From Acidimicrobiales bacterium MED-G01 (GTDB lineage: Bacteria; Actinomycetota; Acidimicrobiia; Acidimicrobiales; Poriferisodalaceae), in assembly GCA_002457435.1 (NCBI GenBank), contig NTLA01000003.1, positions 1-64,000 of the forward strand: a stretch of 64,000 bases of DNA, in the 5' to 3' direction. The position numbers and the translations under genes were made by a program. Numbering within the stretch: the stretch's first letter is position 1; every line of letters begins with the position of its first letter. Positions 61,606-64,000 of the stretch are shown here, in pieces. The notes beneath the pieces are model-generated. The model worked only from the letters and a program-made list of their open reading frames with translations. It made no database searches and had not been told where the DNA came from.

Positions 61606-63984
61606 TTATTGAGACACTTCCGCATTCCTCAAGCGCATTTCATGGAGTTCGGAGGGGAATAACGGCATGTGGTTGATTTGAAATCCTTCAGCATCTTCGA
61701 CCGCCGCCGCGATGACCGCAGAAACTGGGATCACACCAGCCTCCCCCGCCCCTTTTATCCCCAGTGGATTCAAGGGACTGGGAGTCTCCAAATGATCGAT
61801 TTCGACTTCAGGAATCTCAGTGCAATAGGGCATCAGAAAGTCCATAAAAGACGCGTTCTGAAGATTCCCATCTTCGTCGTAAGCCATCTTTTCATAGAGA
61901 GCTCCTGCTATCCCTTGCGCAACCCCACCATGGATTTGGCCTTCGACGATTAGTGGGTTAATCAATCGTCCACAATCGTGAACTACGCAGTAGCGCAGGA
62001 TCTCTACTTCTGAGGTAGCGGTATCTACCTCAACTTCTACCGCATGAGCCCCGCTTGCAAAGGTGGCACGGATTGGGGAATACCAGCCAGTCGCTTCGAG
62101 ACCGGGATCTTCTCCCGGCTTAATAGGTGGTTCATTTGGGTCCCCCGCACCTGCGAATTGGGTCGCTGCTCGCGCCGCTTCGCTAAACGAGTACCGGAGG
62201 GGGTTCGCTAAGACCGCTACTTGAGCGAGAGGTATGCCTCGAGCTGGCGTTCCTTTGACCTGCACTTGAGCATCAACAATCTCGAGGTCGTCAGGATTCG
62301 CTTCAAGTGCATCTGCTGCTATCTGGATCGCTTTCTCTTTCACAAGCCGCGCTGCTTCAGCAACAGCGTTACCGCTCATTACCGCAGCTCGCGAAGCAAA
62401 GGTGCCAACCGCGTATTGAAAGCGTCGAGTGTCGCCGGTAACCACTTCGACATCTTCAAAGGGAACACCCAATTCGTCAGAGACAATCTGGGCAAAAACA
62501 GTGTGGTGACCCTGGCCACTTGAGGCAAGTCCGGTAGATACTTGAACCTTTCCCCCGGTCTCTACCCGAACATGGCCTCCTTCGTAAGGGCCGAGTCCGG
62601 TGCCTTCGACGTAACACGCCACACCAATACCGCGACGCCGACCCGGTGGTGTTTGGGAACGTCGTTCAGAGAAATCGTCCCAGTCAATCATTGCCAAAAC
62701 TTTCTCTAAAAGTTCCGGATAATTACCTGAGTCGTAGATGGCTGGACGACCGTCTTGGAAGATCATGCCCAAGTCGTAAGGAAATTCGTCGGGTTGTATG
62801 AAGTTACGTCTCCTTAACTCCGCGCGATCAATCTCCAGAAATGCTGCGATCCGGTCGATAGTTCGCTCCATTGAGAACACTGCGTGAGGACGGGCAGCCC
62901 CTCGATAAGGGGTCACCTGAACCGTGTTCGTATAAACACTTCTGAACCGAACTCGGTAGTTCGGCAGCTTGTAGGGTCCCGGTAATTGAGTGGCTGTGAT
63001 CAGTGGGGCGATCATCCCATAAGGGGTGTAGGCACCGTTGTCGTGGACGAAGTCCACATCTAACCCCAGGATTCGTCCCTCTTCATCAAATCCAACCTTG
63101 ATCTGGTGCCGCTGAGCTCTTTCATGTGACGAGGAGATGAAATGCTCAACGCGGTCTTCGGTGAACTTGACTGGGCACTCGTATTCGATTGCACCCCATG
63201 CGGTAAGGATGTCTTCGGGCCAAGGATGAATGACTTTTGTGCCGAAGCCTCCACCCACATCAATCGCAAACACGTCAACTTGCTCATCGGGAATCTCGAG
63301 AATATTTGCTACGGCAAAGCGGACACTCGTTGGGGTCTGGGTGGCATTTTGAATACGTAGTTTTCGGCCGTGTCGATCCCATGTTGCATGACTTGCTCTG
63401 CCCTCTAGGGAACTGCCCATGCTCCGTTCCATGTCGAGATTTAGTTCAAGTACATGCGGAGCCTCGACCAATGCCTGATCCACGTCCCCTACGTGCTCAG
63501 CATGGTCAGCTGCAACATTTCCTGGTACATCGTCGTGCACTAAATTTGCGCCAAGAGCCGCGTCAATCCCAACAATTGCCTCTCCCGGCTCATATTCGAC
63601 AATCACTCGTTCCGCTGCATCTTCGCCCACGTAGCGATCTGTTGCGAAGATCGCCACTACCGCCTCACCTACATAGCGAACATGTTCCTTAGCGAGGATG
63701 TATTGCGTTCTGGGAGCTACCAGCGATGGGTGAGGGATCAACAGAGGTAGTGGTTCAACCAGACGGCCCGGTAAATCGCTGTAGGTCAGAACCGCCCGGA
63801 CACCTTCGACTTCGCATGCTTCTGAAATATCAATGGAAAGTATTCGCGCATTGGCATACGGGGATCTAACCATGGTTAACGAAAGACCTGCTGACCCCGC
63901 ATCATCAGTAAACGAACCACGGCCTCTTACCAGCCGCTCATCCTCGGTTCGGCGAATCGCTCTACCAAAGCTCTGTGGCGTCAT
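61606..63984 (-). CDS. CoxL-like molybdenum hydroxylase large subunit (form II type)
   Basis: A 792-residue catalytic subunit of the xanthine oxidase family. The N-terminus G-R-A-I-R-R-T-E-D-E-R-L-V-R-G is complete. Molybdenum-site motifs: G-G-G-F-G-T-K at about 243, P-Y-R-G-A-A-R-P at about 358 (a variant of form II A-Y-R-G-A-G-R), and catalytic Glu in G-A-G-E-A-G at about 743. No Cys at the CO dehydrogenase position. It lies 148 bp upstream of the barbiturase-type gene in the same direction and may be in the same operon. Uracil-type ring hydroxylation to a barbiturate would fit. Its FAD and FeS partners may lie beyond 64000, since only 16 bases remain upstream. Confidence 0.9.
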   Translation of the reverse strand: MTPQSFGRAIRRTEDERLVRGRGSFTDDAGSAGLSLTMVRSPYANARILSIDISEACEVEGVRAVLTYSDLPGRLVEPLPLLIPHPSLVAPRTQYILAKEHVRYVGEAVVAIFATDRYVGEDAAERVIVEYEPGEAIVGIDAALGANLVHDDVPGNVAADHAEHVGDVDQALVEAPHVLELNLDMERSMGSSLEGRASHATWDRHGRKLRIQNATQTPTSVRFAVANILEIPDEQVDVFAIDVGGGFGTKVIHPWPEDILTAWGAIEYECPVKFTEDRVEHFISSSHERAQRHQIKVGFDEEGRILGLDVDFVHDNGAYTPYGMIAPLITATQLPGPYKLPNYRVRFRSVYTNTVQVTPYRGAARPHAVFSMERTIDRIAAFLEIDRAELRRRNFIQPDEFPYDLGMIFQDGRPAIYDSGNYPELLEKVLAMIDWDDFSERRSQTPPGRRRGIGVACYVEGTGLGPYEGGHVRVETGGKVQVSTGLASSGQGHHTVFAQIVSDELGVPFEDVEVVTGDTRRFQYAVGTFASRAAVMSGNAVAEAARLVKEKAIQIAADALEANPDDLEIVDAQVQVKGTPARGIPLAQVAVLANPLRYSFSEAARAATQFAGAGDPNEPPIKPGEDPGLEATGWYSPIRATFASGAHAVEVEVDTATSEVEILRYCVVHDCGRLINPLIVEGQIHGGVAQGIAGALYEKMAYDEDGNLQNASFMDFLMPYCTEIPEVEIDHLETPSPLNPLGIKGAGEAGVIPVSAVIAAAVEDAEGFQINHMPLFPSELHEMRLRNAEVSQ

Positions 63985-64000
63985 GTCTTGTCCGACCTGG

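Noticed and set aside
1-64000. tRNA genes, CRISPR arrays, insertion sequences and long direct repeats.
   Set aside because: None seen on reading both strands; short inverted repeats only. A tRNA or covariance-model scan was not possible here.

Overview
The window is a dense block of catabolic and transport genes: 46 protein-coding genes, most packed into operons with overlapping stop/start codons. I see no rRNA, tRNA, integrase, transposase or CRISPR array. Base composition looks close to balanced, a little above 50% GC by eye. Two LLM-class (F420/flavin) oxidoreductases, three lipoproteins with short Ser/Asp/Thr-rich linkers, and many amidohydrolase and molybdenum-hydroxylase paralogues suggest a free-living aerobic heterotroph. 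A marine actinobacterium (Acidimicrobiia-like) or a SAR202-type Chloroflexota fits best, but this is inference; no taxonomic marker gene is present.

Layout. 0.15-8.2 kb: N-acyl-D-amino-acid deacylase, phytanoyl-CoA-type dioxygenase, nitroreductase, alpha/beta hydrolase and a fused CydDC-like ABC exporter. 8.3-11.9 kb: a class III aminotransferase/phospho-lyase, a small-molecule kinase and a lipoprotein serine hydrolase in one tight operon. 11.9-15.9 kb: an arylsulfatase and an alkylsulfatase-like protein that has lost several zinc ligands. 16.0-17.4 kb: 8-oxoguanine deaminase. 17.5-24.6 kb: two fold-type II PLP enzymes, a hydrolase and a two-gene molybdenum hydroxylase. 24.6-30.4 kb (minus strand): M20 carbamoylase, N-carbamoyl-D-amino-acid hydrolase, selenium-type xanthine dehydrogenase and SsnA. 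30.4-36.3 kb: LLM oxidoreductase and a BMP-type nucleoside ABC importer. 36.5-41.3 kb: a 2-oxoglutarate/Fe(II) oxygenase, a HisC-like aminotransferase, an MmgE/PrpD protein and a convergent amidohydrolase. 41.6-53.0 kb: a second LLM enzyme, a ThiXYZ-like importer, beta-ureidopropionase, aminotransferase, dihydropyrimidinase, a CoxL-type hydroxylase and TenA. 53.1-64 kb (minus strand): CoxL-type hydroxylase, barbiturase/cyanurate-hydrolase family protein, DUF2877 (AllH-like), FdrA, DUF1116 (AllG-like), HyuA and HyuB.

Taken together the window reads as a hub for scavenging nitrogen heterocycles: purines, pyrimidines, hydantoins and possibly the thiamine pyrimidine. Two importers bring substrates in, four molybdenum hydroxylases oxidise rings, cyclic amidases open them, carbamoylases or a carbamoyltransferase remove the ureido group, and aminotransferases or PLP enzymes process what remains. 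The most interesting part is the 53-61.5 kb operon. It places a barbiturase-type ring opener directly in front of the three subunits of an oxamate-carbamoyltransferase-like complex, which suggests an energy-conserving route from a cyclic ureide through N-carbamoylmalonamate (ureidomalonate). The second is the 41.6-53 kb operon, which joins thiamine-pyrimidine salvage parts (ThiXYZ-like importer, TenA) to pyrimidine ring-opening enzymes. No transcription factor of a recognised family is encoded in the whole window.
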